The translations under genes and the position numbers were made by a program. DNA of 15,489 nucleotides from CAWDMN01 sp963803155 (GTDB taxonomy: Bacteria > Acidobacteriota > Terriglobia > Versatilivoradales > Versatilivoraceae). The notes below the pieces were generated by a model that saw only the letters and a list, made by a program, of their open reading frames with translations, was not told where the DNA came from and did no database searches. The stretch is from NCBI GenBank assembly GCA_963803155.1, contig CAWDMN010000008.1:1-15489 (forward strand), written 5' to 3'. Below, piece after piece: positions 1 through 7,626 of the stretch (the stretch's first letter is position 1; each line of letters starts with the position of its first letter).

Positions 1-135
1 TGACCCCCGTACTTGAATAGTTGAATACTTCAACTCTTTGGGATGTTGGAAATTTGCAGAATAGAATCCCAATTGTGGGCTCCACTCGATGTCCGCAAAA
101 AGGTAAGCCACCGCTGAGCCTACGGCGATATTCAA

Positions 136-226
136 TTAGCCACGGATGAACGTGGATGAAACGCGGATAAAGACAAATCATGAATCCCATTTCATCCGCG
201 CAAATCCGCGTTAATCCGCGGCTAAA
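136..226. repeat. Long imperfect inverted repeat of the dispersed ATCCGCG type
   Basis: The left arm (about 136-170) reads TTAGCCACGGATGAACGTGG and continues with GATGAAACGCGGAT. The reverse complement of the right arm (about 190-226) begins TTAGCCGCGGATTAACGCGG, so the arms match over roughly 35 bases with a few mismatches and one gap. About 19 bases separate them. Inside each arm the unit CGGAT recurs about every 10-12 bases. Repeats with this wording are familiar as intergenic dispersed elements in several environmental phyla; that part is memory, not a search. Its role (REP-like element or RNA hairpin) is unknown. An open frame running through it is very unlikely to be a gene. Confidence 0.75.
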
Positions 227-400
227 ATTTCAAACGCGAGGATTGAAGCTGAAAACATTATCGGCGGCCACGGCGAATCTGAAACCATTCCCAACCACAC
301 GACTCCAACGGACCAGCCTACGCTGGCCCTCCGGTTGGCCGCTGGCCTGGGGATTGGAAGACCTGCACCACCCCATGGCAATGCCGTCAACTTTTCGGCA

Positions 401-427
401 TAATATGATAAGTACAACAAGGGAGGA
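401..427 (+). promoter_or_regulatory. Possible -10 region and Shine-Dalgarno site of hicBA
   Basis: TATGAT at 404-409 resembles a -10 hexamer, but no good -35 hexamer lies 16-18 bases upstream, so the promoter call is weak. The ribosome site is clear: GGGAGG at 421-426 lies 9 bases before the ATG at 436. That spacing favours this ATG over the in-frame TTG at 430, which would sit only 3 bases from the site. Confidence 0.35.
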
Positions 428-435
428 CTTTGAAT

Positions 436-648
436 ATGCAATCGGAATATACGGCAATTCTCAAAAAAGATGGCGATTGGTGGATCGGATGGATTGAAGA
501 GGTCCCAGGTGTAAATTGCCAGGAAGGATCCCGCGACGAGCTGATTGCCAGTTTACGAGTGACATTGCAAGAAGCCTTGGAAATGAACCGGCAGGATGCA
601 TTGACCGCTGCGGGAGGCGGTTTCCAGGAAGAAAAGATTGCAGTATGA
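436..648 (+). CDS. hicB: HicB-type antitoxin, short form
   Basis: This 70-residue protein matches the short HicB (UPF0150) antitoxin fold, a partial RNase H-like domain that binds and blocks the HicA toxin. The recognisable pattern is an opening beta strand (SEYTAILKKDGDWWIGWIEE), the conserved turn EVPGVNCQEGSRDEL, and a helix (IASLRVTLQEALEMN). The start at 436 is set by GGGAGG nine bases upstream. The stop overlaps the hicA start by four bases (ATGA), so the pair is probably co-translated. No ribbon-helix-helix or helix-turn-helix DNA-binding segment follows the core domain, unlike longer HicB proteins that repress their own promoter. Family identity is fairly certain; activity is inferred. 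Confidence 0.88.
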   Translation: MQSEYTAILKKDGDWWIGWIEEVPGVNCQEGSRDELIASLRVTLQEALEMNRQDALTAAGGGFQEEKIAV

Positions 649-842
649 AAAGAACGGAATTCCTGAAATATTTGCGTCGTCAAGGGTGCGCGTTCCTCAG
701 AGAGGGGGGACGCCACTCTTGGTGGTACAATGCCAGCCTTAATAAACACTCCGCCGTTCCCCATCATACTGAAATCAATGTCACCCTGATTAGGAAAATC
801 TGCAAAGATCTCGGTATTTCCTCGCCCAATAAAACCTCATGA
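645..842 (+). CDS. hicA: HicA-type mRNA interferase toxin
   Basis: The 65-residue protein fits the HicA family: small double-stranded-RNA-binding-fold ribonucleases that cut translated mRNA and are neutralised by HicB. It starts MKRTEFLKYLRRQGCAFLRE. The catalytic histidine motif follows as GGRHSWWY, with His24 in the place of the family's G-S-H histidine. The second conserved block is AVPHHTEINVTLIRKICKDL. Length is typical. It lies directly after hicB with a 4-base overlap, so antitoxin is made first. The usual Ser before the catalytic His is Arg here (G-R-H); this occurs in some relatives, and I cannot judge its effect on activity. Confidence 0.9.
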   Translation: MKRTEFLKYLRRQGCAFLREGGRHSWWYNASLNKHSAVPHHTEINVTLIRKICKDLGISSPNKTS

Positions 843-1095
843 GTTACCCCGAATTGCAGCAAGACTGGGGCGGTATTGCGATGTGAAGAATTGAATCGTT
901 CCTATTTTTGATTTTTGGTGAATGTCAAAAAATATTTTTGCACCAAGCCCACTCTACCGGACGCACAAACAGCGGACGCCGGCGCCCTATTTCGTTAGCC
1001 ACTTCACTGTAATTACGGCGATCAGCAAGTTTTGCGCTTTTATTTTGTGGCCGAAAGCCTGCTTGGAGACGAGTTTTTTTTTCAGGGAGCAATCC

Positions 1096-1554
1096 ATGGG
1101 CATTCCAGCGAAATTCGTTCACACCAATCTCATTGCCAAAGATTGGCGGGCGCTAGCCAGCTTCTATCATCAACTCTTCGGATGCATCCCCGTTCCGCCG
1201 GAACGAGACTTTCGAGGCGATAAACTCGAAGCAGGAACAGGCCTTTTAGGCGCACATTTGCGCGGCATACATCTGCGGTTGCCTGGCTACGGGGATAACG
1301 GTCCCACGCTGGAGGTCTTCAACTACAATATTCTCGAAAGTCGGGACAAAACCGCCGTGAATCGGACAGGCTTCGGACATATTGCCTTTTCAGTTGACGA
1401 GGTAGCCGCCGCTCAAAAAGCGGTTCTGCAAGCGGGTGGGCACGCCGTGGGCGAAATTGTCACCATGCAAATTGCAACCGGCGAAAAAGTAACCTGGTGC
1501 TACGTCACGGACCCGGAAGGCAATATCATCGAGTTGCAGTCGTGGTCAAAATAA
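1096..1554 (+). CDS. VOC-superfamily (glyoxalase/dioxygenase-fold) metalloprotein
   Basis: This 152-residue protein has the two paired beta-alpha-beta-beta-beta modules of the vicinal oxygen chelate superfamily. The first module opens with KFVHTNLIAKDWRALASFY and holds the metal-ligand histidine at His9; its last strand carries Glu73 (PTLEVFNY). The second opens with GFGHIAFSVDEVAAA, giving His95, and ends with DPEGNIIELQSW, giving Glu146. All four ligand positions of a glyoxalase-I-like site are therefore occupied, so a divalent-metal enzyme is likely. The substrate cannot be told from sequence; candidates include lactoylglutathione-type or other small-molecule lyases, isomerases or dioxygenases. 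I chose ATG 1096 because AGGGAG lies 6 bases upstream and the fold starts right after it, although the frame stays open back to 922. It appears to be transcribed alone. Confidence 0.85.
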   Translation: MGIPAKFVHTNLIAKDWRALASFYHQLFGCIPVPPERDFRGDKLEAGTGLLGAHLRGIHLRLPGYGDNGPTLEVFNYNILESRDKTAVNRTGFGHIAFSVDEVAAAQKAVLQAGGHAVGEIVTMQIATGEKVTWCYVTDPEGNIIELQSWSK

Positions 1555-1688
1555 TGGGCGGCAGCCAACAACGGCCTGCCCCCGGTGCGTTGCGATGGGC
1601 CGGAATAACCCAATGATCGCCCAGATGAAAATGTATTCTTGCCCGCGGACGGAATTCATCCACCTCAAGAAAAGGGAGCTGACATCAT

Positions 1689-1982
1689 ATGTTGCATTGG
1701 CTGAAAGTGGCCTTTTTGATTTTTCTGACTCTGCTAATCATGCGGTTATTAAGTTGGATTCCAATGTGGAGACTGCAAAAGCTCAAGATTTTGAGTAGTA
1801 GAAAATCCTCTCTTCTCTGTAATGTATTTGCGCTGATCTTGTTTGTAGTATTTCTTTAGGTGCAATCGATGCCGGGAGAACCTATCGACTCAGCCGCTAT
1901 CATTTTCGGGGTTGCTGTTTATCTTTTCTTTTTTATTATTGATCTATATTGGCTGCCGTGGAAATACACCTCTTCTCTCTGA
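1689..1982 (+). pseudogene. Small membrane protein gene interrupted by one in-frame TAG
   Basis: ATG 1689 is preceded by GGGAG at 1674-1678, 10 bases away. The frame encodes 56 residues with a hydrophobic helix near residues 3-22 (VAFLIFLTLLIMRLL), a basic linker (LQKLKILSSRK) and a second helix (NVFALILFVVFL). It then meets TAG at 1857-1859. In the same frame, with no gap, coding-like sequence continues for 40 codons: a polar loop (QSMPGEPIDSAA), a third helix (IIFGVAVYLFFFIIDLYWL) and TGA at 1980-1982. The whole reads as a protein of about 97 residues with three membrane segments and a single nonsense codon. It could instead be two tiny membrane proteins, the second from GTG 1860 or ATG 1869, or the stop may be read through. 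I do not recognise the family. Confidence 0.5.
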
Positions 1983-1999
1983 GATTTGCCCAGAATCGG

Positions 2000-2039
2000 G
2001 GGTGGCACAGATATGCTTTTTTGCATGTCTGCGTCACCC
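2000..2039. terminator. Strong hairpin in a convergent gap, possible bidirectional terminator
   Basis: The arms 2000-2016 and 2023-2039 pair over 17 positions with one A-C mismatch and two G-T wobbles, around a loop of six T. It fills most of the 63-base gap between the end of the small membrane frame (1982) and the end of the permease gene read from the other strand (2046). The position suits a two-way terminator. However, the T run is in the loop and no T tract follows the stem on either strand, so it is not a textbook intrinsic terminator and may be a dispersed palindromic repeat. Confidence 0.45.
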
Positions 2040-2045
2040 GTGGCC

Positions 2046-4484
2046 CTACTCATTTCTCAACACAACCATCGGGTCGGCTTGAGTGGCACGGAGCGCGGGC
2101 AGATAGCAGGCCAGCAAGGCTACTATTCCCAGCAGCAGCGGCACACCGATGAACATCGCGGCGTCGAATGGGCTGATGCCATAAAGGAATCCGGCCAACG
2201 AGCGGGTGGCCAAAAGGGAGAGCGCAAGTCCCGCCGCCAATCCGAGCGCGGTCATCCATACGCCGCGCCTGCTGACAACCCATACAATGTCTTTAGTCTG
2301 GGCGCCAAGCGCCATGCGGATGCCAAATTCCTGGGTGCGCTGGCTAACCGAATAGGCCATTACCGCATATACCCCCATGGCCGCCAGCAGCAGGGCAACC
2401 AGGCCCAACACGCTGAGCAGATCTGAAGCCATACGCTGCACGAAGAGCGCGGCTGATACATGATCGGTCATGCGCCGCGTCCCCAGAAGGGCCACTCCCG
2501 GATCAATATCCCGCACAATGTCGCGGATGATCTGAGGGGATGCCGCGGCATCCCCTTGGGTGCGAACCACTGCATTCAAATCAAGGTCCGGCACATATTG
2601 CTGATAAGGCAGGTAGTAGAAGCTCCAGGATTCTTCGTTGAGCCGGTTGTATTTTCCGGTCTTCGCCACTCCTACCACTACGCGATCAGCTCCTCCAGCG
2701 TGAAACTTCAGGCCTAGCGGAATGCGTCCCGGCCAAAAACGATTGGCGAAGGCTTCGTTAATAATAGCGACCTTTTGGGAATTGGCGTCGTCCATTTCGG
2801 TAAAATCGCGTCCCGCCACCAGTGGTATCCGCAAAGTGGCGAAATAGCGTGGCGCAATCACCGCATACTCATAAGTGGGATTCTCGCCGGGTTTCGGCAG
2901 ATACCCATTCACCGCCACACTATGCCCCTTGCAACCTCCCAATCCGAGCGGCAGCCAACTGGCAAGGCTGGCTTCCTCCACACCGGGTGCGGAGGCCAGG
3001 CGTTGCTGCAATTTGCGGTAGAATCCTTTTCCGGTGGATTCATTGTAACCATTCATACCGATTTGCATCCCCGCGGTCAGCACATGGTGGGGATCAAGTC
3101 CCAAATCAATTTTCCGCGCCTGCCTCAAGCCCTTAATGCAGAGACCAGCTCCCACCAGCAACACCAGCGACAACGCTACTTCCACAACCACCAGCGCCTG
3201 GCGCAAGCGATGTTGCGAAGAACCGCCGGAGGAAGTCTTGCCACCCTCCTTGAGCGTTGCATAAAGCTGTGGCCGGGAAGCCTGCAGAGCCGGCACGAGA
3301 CCGAACAACAATCCCACCAAAAGAGTGATCAGCATGGTGAATCCCAGCGTGCCCTTGTCAGTGGAGAATCCAAGGATGACGACTGGAAGCTCGCTGGGCG
3401 GCAAGAATCGAGACAACAGTCCCACCCCCCAATCGGCGAACATTGCTCCTCCAACTCCGCCCAGCGTCGCCAGCAGAAGATTCTCTGTTAGCAATTGCCG
3501 GATCAGTTGCATGCGGCTGGCACCGGCCGCCAACCGGATGGCGATCTCTTTCTGGCGGCTGGCGGCCCGCGCCAACTGGAGATTAGCGATATTTGCCACC
3601 ACAATCAGCAGCACTCCCATGGCCACTGCCAGCAGCAAACGCAGGGCAGGCCCTAAAATCGCCGCGGCGCCATAAGGAAGCTTGGAGTAGGAAACCACCC
3701 GATGGCGGATTTCCCGATTGGAAATGGGATATTCATCCCCCAAATGAGTGTCCAGGGCGGTAACAGCCTCTTGCGCTTGGGCCAAAGTCACGCCGGGCCG
3801 CAACCGAGCAATATTGTGGAATGGACGCGCATGCCTGTTCGCAAGGTTCTCGGCACGCGAGCCCACTTCATTGTACATGGAGATGGGAGCCCAGAAATTG
3901 CAGGCCAATCCGGTCATCGTTCCATGAAACACCTCAGGCACCACGCCAATAATCGTGAAGGGGTGACGGTTCAATTCCACCCCTTTGCCAATCGCCTTGG
4001 GATCGGCGCCAAAGCGCCGCCGCCAGAGCGTCTCTCCAATTACTATCACCGGATTGCCGCCGGGCTTTAAATCTTCGTCGGAGAGGAAGGTGCGGCCAAG
4101 TATCGGTCTGACGCCCAGCAGCTCAAAGAAATTGGCTGTCGCCACCTGTCCGAAAATCCAATCGGTCTGGTTGTCGGCAGTCAACGATGCCGGTGAAATC
4201 TGGCTCGCGGCCACGCCGACAAAAATCTGTTTGAGCGCCTCAAAATCGCGGGCATCCAGCAGCGAGATGTTGCCTCCACCTTGACTGGAAACCAGGGCGG
4301 CCAGCTGCTCCTGGCGCACAGCTCCCGGCACTGGAGATAACAAAATATTCTTTATCCAACAAAAAACCGTGGTGGTGGCGCCAATCCCAATTGCCAACGA
4401 GAGCACTACCGTGACCGTAAATCCGAGATTTTTCTCAAGCAGGCGTACGGCATACCGCAAATCCTTGACAACCTGGGAAAACAT
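2046..4484 (-). CDS. MacB/FtsX-type ABC transporter permease, ADOP family
   Basis: This 812-residue inner-membrane protein has the duplicated layout of the acidobacterial orphan permeases. The first half has a membrane helix near residues 21-45, a periplasmic MacB-like core domain (about 50-265) and an FtsX-type permease unit near 275-405, including RQKEIAIRLAAGASR. A helix at about 428-452 (VVVEVALSLVLLVGAGL) starts the second periplasmic core, and the C-terminal FtsX unit has the diagnostic QRTQEFGIRMALGAQ and the closing PALRATQADPMVVLRNE. MacB-type permeases move substrates or transmit force across the envelope using a partner ATPase. No ATPase gene lies next to it here, which is usual for this family. 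I chose the ATG at 4484 because AAGGAG sits 5 bases before it; the frame also allows a TTG five codons earlier that overlaps that site. Substrate unknown. Confidence 0.9.
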   Translation of the reverse strand: MFSQVVKDLRYAVRLLEKNLGFTVTVVLSLAIGIGATTTVFCWIKNILLSPVPGAVRQEQLAALVSSQGGGNISLLDARDFEALKQIFVGVAASQISPASLTADNQTDWIFGQVATANFFELLGVRPILGRTFLSDEDLKPGGNPVIVIGETLWRRRFGADPKAIGKGVELNRHPFTIIGVVPEVFHGTMTGLACNFWAPISMYNEVGSRAENLANRHARPFHNIARLRPGVTLAQAQEAVTALDTHLGDEYPISNREIRHRVVSYSKLPYGAAAILGPALRLLLAVAMGVLLIVVANIANLQLARAASRQKEIAIRLAAGASRMQLIRQLLTENLLLATLGGVGGAMFADWGVGLLSRFLPPSELPVVILGFSTDKGTLGFTMLITLLVGLLFGLVPALQASRPQLYATLKEGGKTSSGGSSQHRLRQALVVVEVALSLVLLVGAGLCIKGLRQARKIDLGLDPHHVLTAGMQIGMNGYNESTGKGFYRKLQQRLASAPGVEEASLASWLPLGLGGCKGHSVAVNGYLPKPGENPTYEYAVIAPRYFATLRIPLVAGRDFTEMDDANSQKVAIINEAFANRFWPGRIPLGLKFHAGGADRVVVGVAKTGKYNRLNEESWSFYYLPYQQYVPDLDLNAVVRTQGDAAASPQIIRDIVRDIDPGVALLGTRRMTDHVSAALFVQRMASDLLSVLGLVALLLAAMGVYAVMAYSVSQRTQEFGIRMALGAQTKDIVWVVSRRGVWMTALGLAAGLALSLLATRSLAGFLYGISPFDAAMFIGVPLLLGIVALLACYLPALRATQADPMVVLRNE

Positions 4485-5140
4485 GTTGGCTCCTTGCAAG
4501 ATGAACCATCAATTTATCATGACCATTCTGGCGGCAGCTAATCGATGATGACGAAGCCGCCACAATTTATGATAAAAATAAGCAAAGTAATTGCCAATGC
4601 AATGCCACTCATATCCCATTGAATTCATATACGATGTCTGGCACACCATAAAAAAGGGCCGGGGACAATGTCCGCAAATGGGATTCCCGCATTCCAGAAA
4701 TGAAACAATAGAATTGCCTTTACCTTGGGCTTGTTGAAGGTGACAAAGATTGAAGAATTGAGGGGGCACGCTACCGAACTTTGAGATGGGAAGCAATGTG
4801 GAGATGAATCCTGTCCACACTTTGACCGTCAGCGCTCTTCAATATTGAGATGGACTGCTGACAATAGCGATGCCTAGGGTTATTGTTTTTCCTGCCGGAT
4901 TATGGCGAGCCGCTTTTGCACAATGCACTAGCAGAAAAGGATCCACTCTTGAATCAGGGAGAAATTCATCCTTCGTCCCCATATGATGAGCATTCATGGT
5001 GGCTTCACAAAAATAAGCAGCGTAAATCGCACATCACTTCTGTTTGCACCCCATCCGCGTGGGGGGCTTTTCCCTTCGGATGGTTTGCGGTATGCTAATG
5101 GCCGATTTGTATTTTGTTGGGGAAAGGAGAACTGGCGAAG
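4485..5140. other. Divergent intergenic region
   Basis: This gap separates the minus-strand permease from the plus-strand penicillin-binding protein, so promoters for both should lie here, but I see no hexamer pair good enough to call. A 103-codon minus-strand frame (4509-4820) starts without a ribosome site and its composition is not protein-like. Near the right end is the inverted repeat at 5051-5083. The segment 4632-4648 faintly resembles one arm of the hairpin at 2000-2039. Confidence 0.5.
5051..5083 (+). promoter_or_regulatory. Inverted repeat in the leader of the penicillin-binding protein gene
   Basis: CCATCCG at 5051-5057 and CGGATGG at 5077-5083 are perfect 7-base complements, and the loop between them has a G run facing a C run (GGGG...CCC) that could extend the stem. 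It ends about 58 bases before the proposed start. It could be a leader hairpin or an operator; nothing else supports a function. Confidence 0.3.
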
Positions 5141-7201
5141 TTGTTTACTCCGGCGTTATCGAAGTTCTTCATAAAATATTCAGTGATTCTCTTAATCGCA
5201 TTCAGTATCTTCTCTCATGCCGCTCCAGCCCAAAACTCCGCTTCCAATCCGCTGGCAGGATTGTTTTACATGGAGGAAAGCAATCTCGTGTTTGACCGGC
5301 AGGGGTCAATCCTGGCAGCTCTCTGGAAAAAAGAGCGGCGAACGTATGTTCCACTCCAAAGAATTTCCCCTCAACTGATCCAAGCGGTGATTGCCACGGA
5401 AGACCGTCATTTTTTTGGGCATTCCGGATATGACTTGGAAGGGATGCTGCGGGCTGGATGGAAGAACCTGGTAGCCGGTAAAATCAAGCAAGGAGGCAGC
5501 ACTCTCACCCAGCAGTTGGTGAAGAATACTTTCCTGACCCCGGATCGAACGGTTCAGCGCAAGCTGGACGAACTCTGGATGGCGATGGAAGTGGAAAAGG
5601 CGCTGCCCAAGAACAAGATCCTGGAACTCTATCTGAACCGGATTTATTTGGGCGGCGGTTACTATGGAGTAGAGTCTGCCTCCCAAGGCTATTTTGGAAA
5701 GCATGCCGCCGATTTGAACCTCTCGGAAGCCGCTTTGATTGCCGGTTTGATTCAAGCCCCCAGCGCCTATTGCCCGCAAACCAATCCGGAAGCCGCCCTA
5801 CGGCGGCGCAACCTGGTGCTGGCGGGGATGGCGGAGATTAGTTGCATCACTCCCACCCAAGCCGCCTCAGCCAAAATGAGTCCACTGGGCCTGAGACCGA
5901 AAATTGATGAGGAACAAATGGCGGGATACATTCTTCAAGCCATCCGGGCAGAGCTGGTACAAAGGGTAGGACAGGGCACAATCGATGCGGGAGGATTGAG
6001 AGTCTATTGCACCATTGACTCTGGCATGCAGATGGCCGCGGCGGAGAGCCTGGACTCAGGGTTGGCCGAAATTGAAAAGGCTCCCCAATTTCATTATGCG
6101 AGCCGCAAATTTTGGGAGCACAATCATGGCCGCCATCCCAATGCCCATCCGGATTATCTCCAGGGCGCCCTGGTGGCCTTGGATGTTCGCACCGGCGAAA
6201 TCCGCGCCTGGGCCGGGGGACGGAATTACGCGGAGAGCCATTATGACCGAATCCGGGAAGCTCGCCGCCAGCCGGGATCAGCCTTTAAGCCGGTGGTATA
6301 TGCCGCAGCTCTCCGGGCCGGACTCACGCCCGCAACACTCATGATGGATGATCCATTCATCATCGAAACCGCCCAGGGGCTCTATCAGCCGGAAAACGCC
6401 GAGGAAGAACATCTGGGCGCCGTGACTCTTCGCAAGGCCCTGGCGGAATCGCTCAATAGCGTGGCCGTCCAGTTGGGACAACGTTTGACCATTCCCACAA
6501 TACTGGACGAAGCCAGATTGTTGGGAATCACCAGCCCCTTGCCGGAAGTGGCCTCACTGCCGCTAGGAACCGGCGAGCTCAGTTTGCTCGAATTGGTTCG
6601 TGCTTATGCGGTATTCCCCAACCAGGGGCAGTTGACTCAACCAGTGCTGATTCGTAAAGTGACGAATCGCGAAAGTAAGCTGCTCTATGAAAATCCCTTG
6701 CAGGCCGCACCCGCGATTCCCGCCGATGTCGCCAGTCTGATGACATCCATGATGGAGAGCGTGGTTGCCGAAGGGACGGGGAAAAGCGTTCGAACCTTGG
6801 GATTTACGCATCCCGCCGCCGGAAAAACCGGAACCACCAGCCAGTACCGCGATGCCTGGTTCGTTGGATTCACGCCTGATTTGATTGCTGGCGTGTGGGC
6901 CGGTTTCGATCAGCCGCGGACGATCATGACAGGCGGTTATGGCGCCGTAGTGGCCCTCCCCATTTGGACTACCTTTATGAAACAGGCAACCGCTAAAGCC
7001 GGTGATGATCCCTTCCCTATTCCCGCCGAGGTGCTGCAAATCCCCATCTGTCCGCAGAGTGGACTTTTGCCAGGCCCTCTCTGTTCGGAAAAGCTGGAAT
7101 TTTTTCTGCCTGGCACTGCCCCCACGGATTATTGCGATGGCCGGCATTCCTTGGGGGAGAACACCAGGAAAACTGAAAGCCCGCACCAAACCATTCATTG
7201 A
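5141..7201 (+). CDS. Class A (bifunctional) penicillin-binding protein, PBP1A-like
   Basis: This protein of about 686 residues polymerises glycan strands from lipid II and cross-links them outside the inner membrane. A signal anchor (VILLIAFSIFSHAA, about residues 14-28) is followed by the GT51 glycosyltransferase domain with EDRHFFGHSG (catalytic Glu87), GGSTLTQQLVKN, RKLDELW and KILELYLNRIYLGGGYYG. The transpeptidase domain has all three active-site boxes: SAFK (nucleophile Ser380, Lys383), SLN (Ser437) and KTGTTSQYRDAW (from Lys562). The tail holds a CPQSGLLPGPLC segment and a further Cys-Asp-Gly. There is no ATG at the N-terminus. I prefer TTG 5141, 11 bases after AAGGAG (5124-5129); a TTG at 5114 in the same frame is the alternative, but it precedes that ribosome site. 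It stands alone, with long gaps on both sides. Confidence 0.9.
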   Translation: MFTPALSKFFIKYSVILLIAFSIFSHAAPAQNSASNPLAGLFYMEESNLVFDRQGSILAALWKKERRTYVPLQRISPQLIQAVIATEDRHFFGHSGYDLEGMLRAGWKNLVAGKIKQGGSTLTQQLVKNTFLTPDRTVQRKLDELWMAMEVEKALPKNKILELYLNRIYLGGGYYGVESASQGYFGKHAADLNLSEAALIAGLIQAPSAYCPQTNPEAALRRRNLVLAGMAEISCITPTQAASAKMSPLGLRPKIDEEQMAGYILQAIRAELVQRVGQGTIDAGGLRVYCTIDSGMQMAAAESLDSGLAEIEKAPQFHYASRKFWEHNHGRHPNAHPDYLQGALVALDVRTGEIRAWAGGRNYAESHYDRIREARRQPGSAFKPVVYAAALRAGLTPATLMMDDPFIIETAQGLYQPENAEEEHLGAVTLRKALAESLNSVAVQLGQRLTIPTILDEARLLGITSPLPEVASLPLGTGELSLLELVRAYAVFPNQGQLTQPVLIRKVTNRESKLLYENPLQAAPAIPADVASLMTSMMESVVAEGTGKSVRTLGFTHPAAGKTGTTSQYRDAWFVGFTPDLIAGVWAGFDQPRTIMTGGYGAVVALPIWTTFMKQATAKAGDDPFPIPAEVLQIPICPQSGLLPGPLCSEKLEFFLPGTAPTDYCDGRHSLGENTRKTESPHQTIH

Positions 7202-7232
7202 CGTCCCATGGGATTCTGAGCTACGTCATTGC

Positions 7233-7248
7233 TCTCCCCCGGGGGAGA
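7233..7248. promoter_or_regulatory. Perfect 16-base G/C palindrome
   Basis: TCTCCCCCGGGGGAGA reads the same on both strands with no unpaired centre, 31 bases after the stop of the penicillin-binding protein gene. With no loop and no following T run, it is a poor intrinsic terminator. A dimeric protein-binding site or a cruciform-prone sequence fits better. Confidence 0.4.
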
Positions 7249-7565
7249 CTTGCAAGGTTCGAAAAAGCAGCCTCATGATGGCGCATCCCTTCAGATCCAA
7301 TGGCAGGATTCTTTCGCCGAAAGAGCCGGCATGTCTACACGCGGACGGGCGGTCCAACGAATCCGGTAGCTGGCGGATAATCATCCCTTCCTCCCACAGT
7401 GCAGACCATGGCCGCAGTGTCGTTGTCATTCTCGCCACACAGCTCATCTGGCTTTTGCTTGTGACCGTCCCCCGCTGGGTGCAATTAACATTGAAAGTAT
7501 AAAGATCTTTGACACTTGGGGAGAGGAATGATCTCCGGACTCTTCTCACGCTTTTGATCGCACCC

Positions 7566-7595
7566 GCCATCCCTCATAAAGCCATCCCTCATAAA
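7566..7595. repeat. Tandem duplication of a 15-base unit
   Basis: GCCATCCCTCATAAA occurs twice back to back (7566-7580 and 7581-7595), both copies exact. It lies directly before the candidate -35 hexamer at 7597. It may be a replication-slippage duplication or a doubled binding site. Confidence 0.7.
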
Positions 7596-7596
7596 G

Positions 7597-7626
7597 TTGA
7601 TCACAATTCAAATTCATGGTAATAAT
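7597..7626 (+). promoter_or_regulatory. Candidate sigma-70-like promoter of the TPR-VWA operon
   Basis: TTGATC (7597-7602) and AATAAT (7621-7626) are 18 bases apart and match the usual hexamers at four and five of six positions. This would leave a leader of roughly 135 bases before the ATG at 7770. The match is by eye only, and the area is AT-rich, so chance hits are expected. Confidence 0.3.

Larger units (their letters stand above)
1..435. other. Left-edge region without a convincing gene
   Basis: I see no supported coding region here. Short open frames exist on both strands, but none has a ribosome site or recognisable protein composition. The stretch holds the inverted repeat at 136-226 and, just before hicB, an AT-rich patch at 401-410 that could carry a -10 element. 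Confidence 0.6.

Noticed and set aside
180..497. 105-codon plus-strand frame across the inverted repeat and into hicB
   Set aside because: It runs through the palindrome and overlaps hicB in another frame; no ribosome site and no protein-like pattern.
922..1095. N-terminal extension of the VOC protein
   Set aside because: The VOC fold and a good ribosome site begin at 1096; the added residues have no family match and no ribosome site of their own.
1595..1798. 67-codon frame overlapping the small membrane protein
   Set aside because: The alternative frame from 1689 has a ribosome site and clear membrane helices; this one has neither.
2775..3491. 238-codon plus-strand frame opposite the permease gene
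   Set aside because: It lies entirely antisense to a well-supported gene and is rich in His, Gln and Ser as expected of a shadow frame.
4632..4648. Second copy of the hairpin element at 2000-2039
   Set aside because: Only one arm is similar and it needs a gap; this is within what chance could give.
4509..4820. 103-codon minus-strand frame upstream of the permease gene
   Set aside because: No ribosome site, odd Cys/Trp-rich composition and no recognisable domain.
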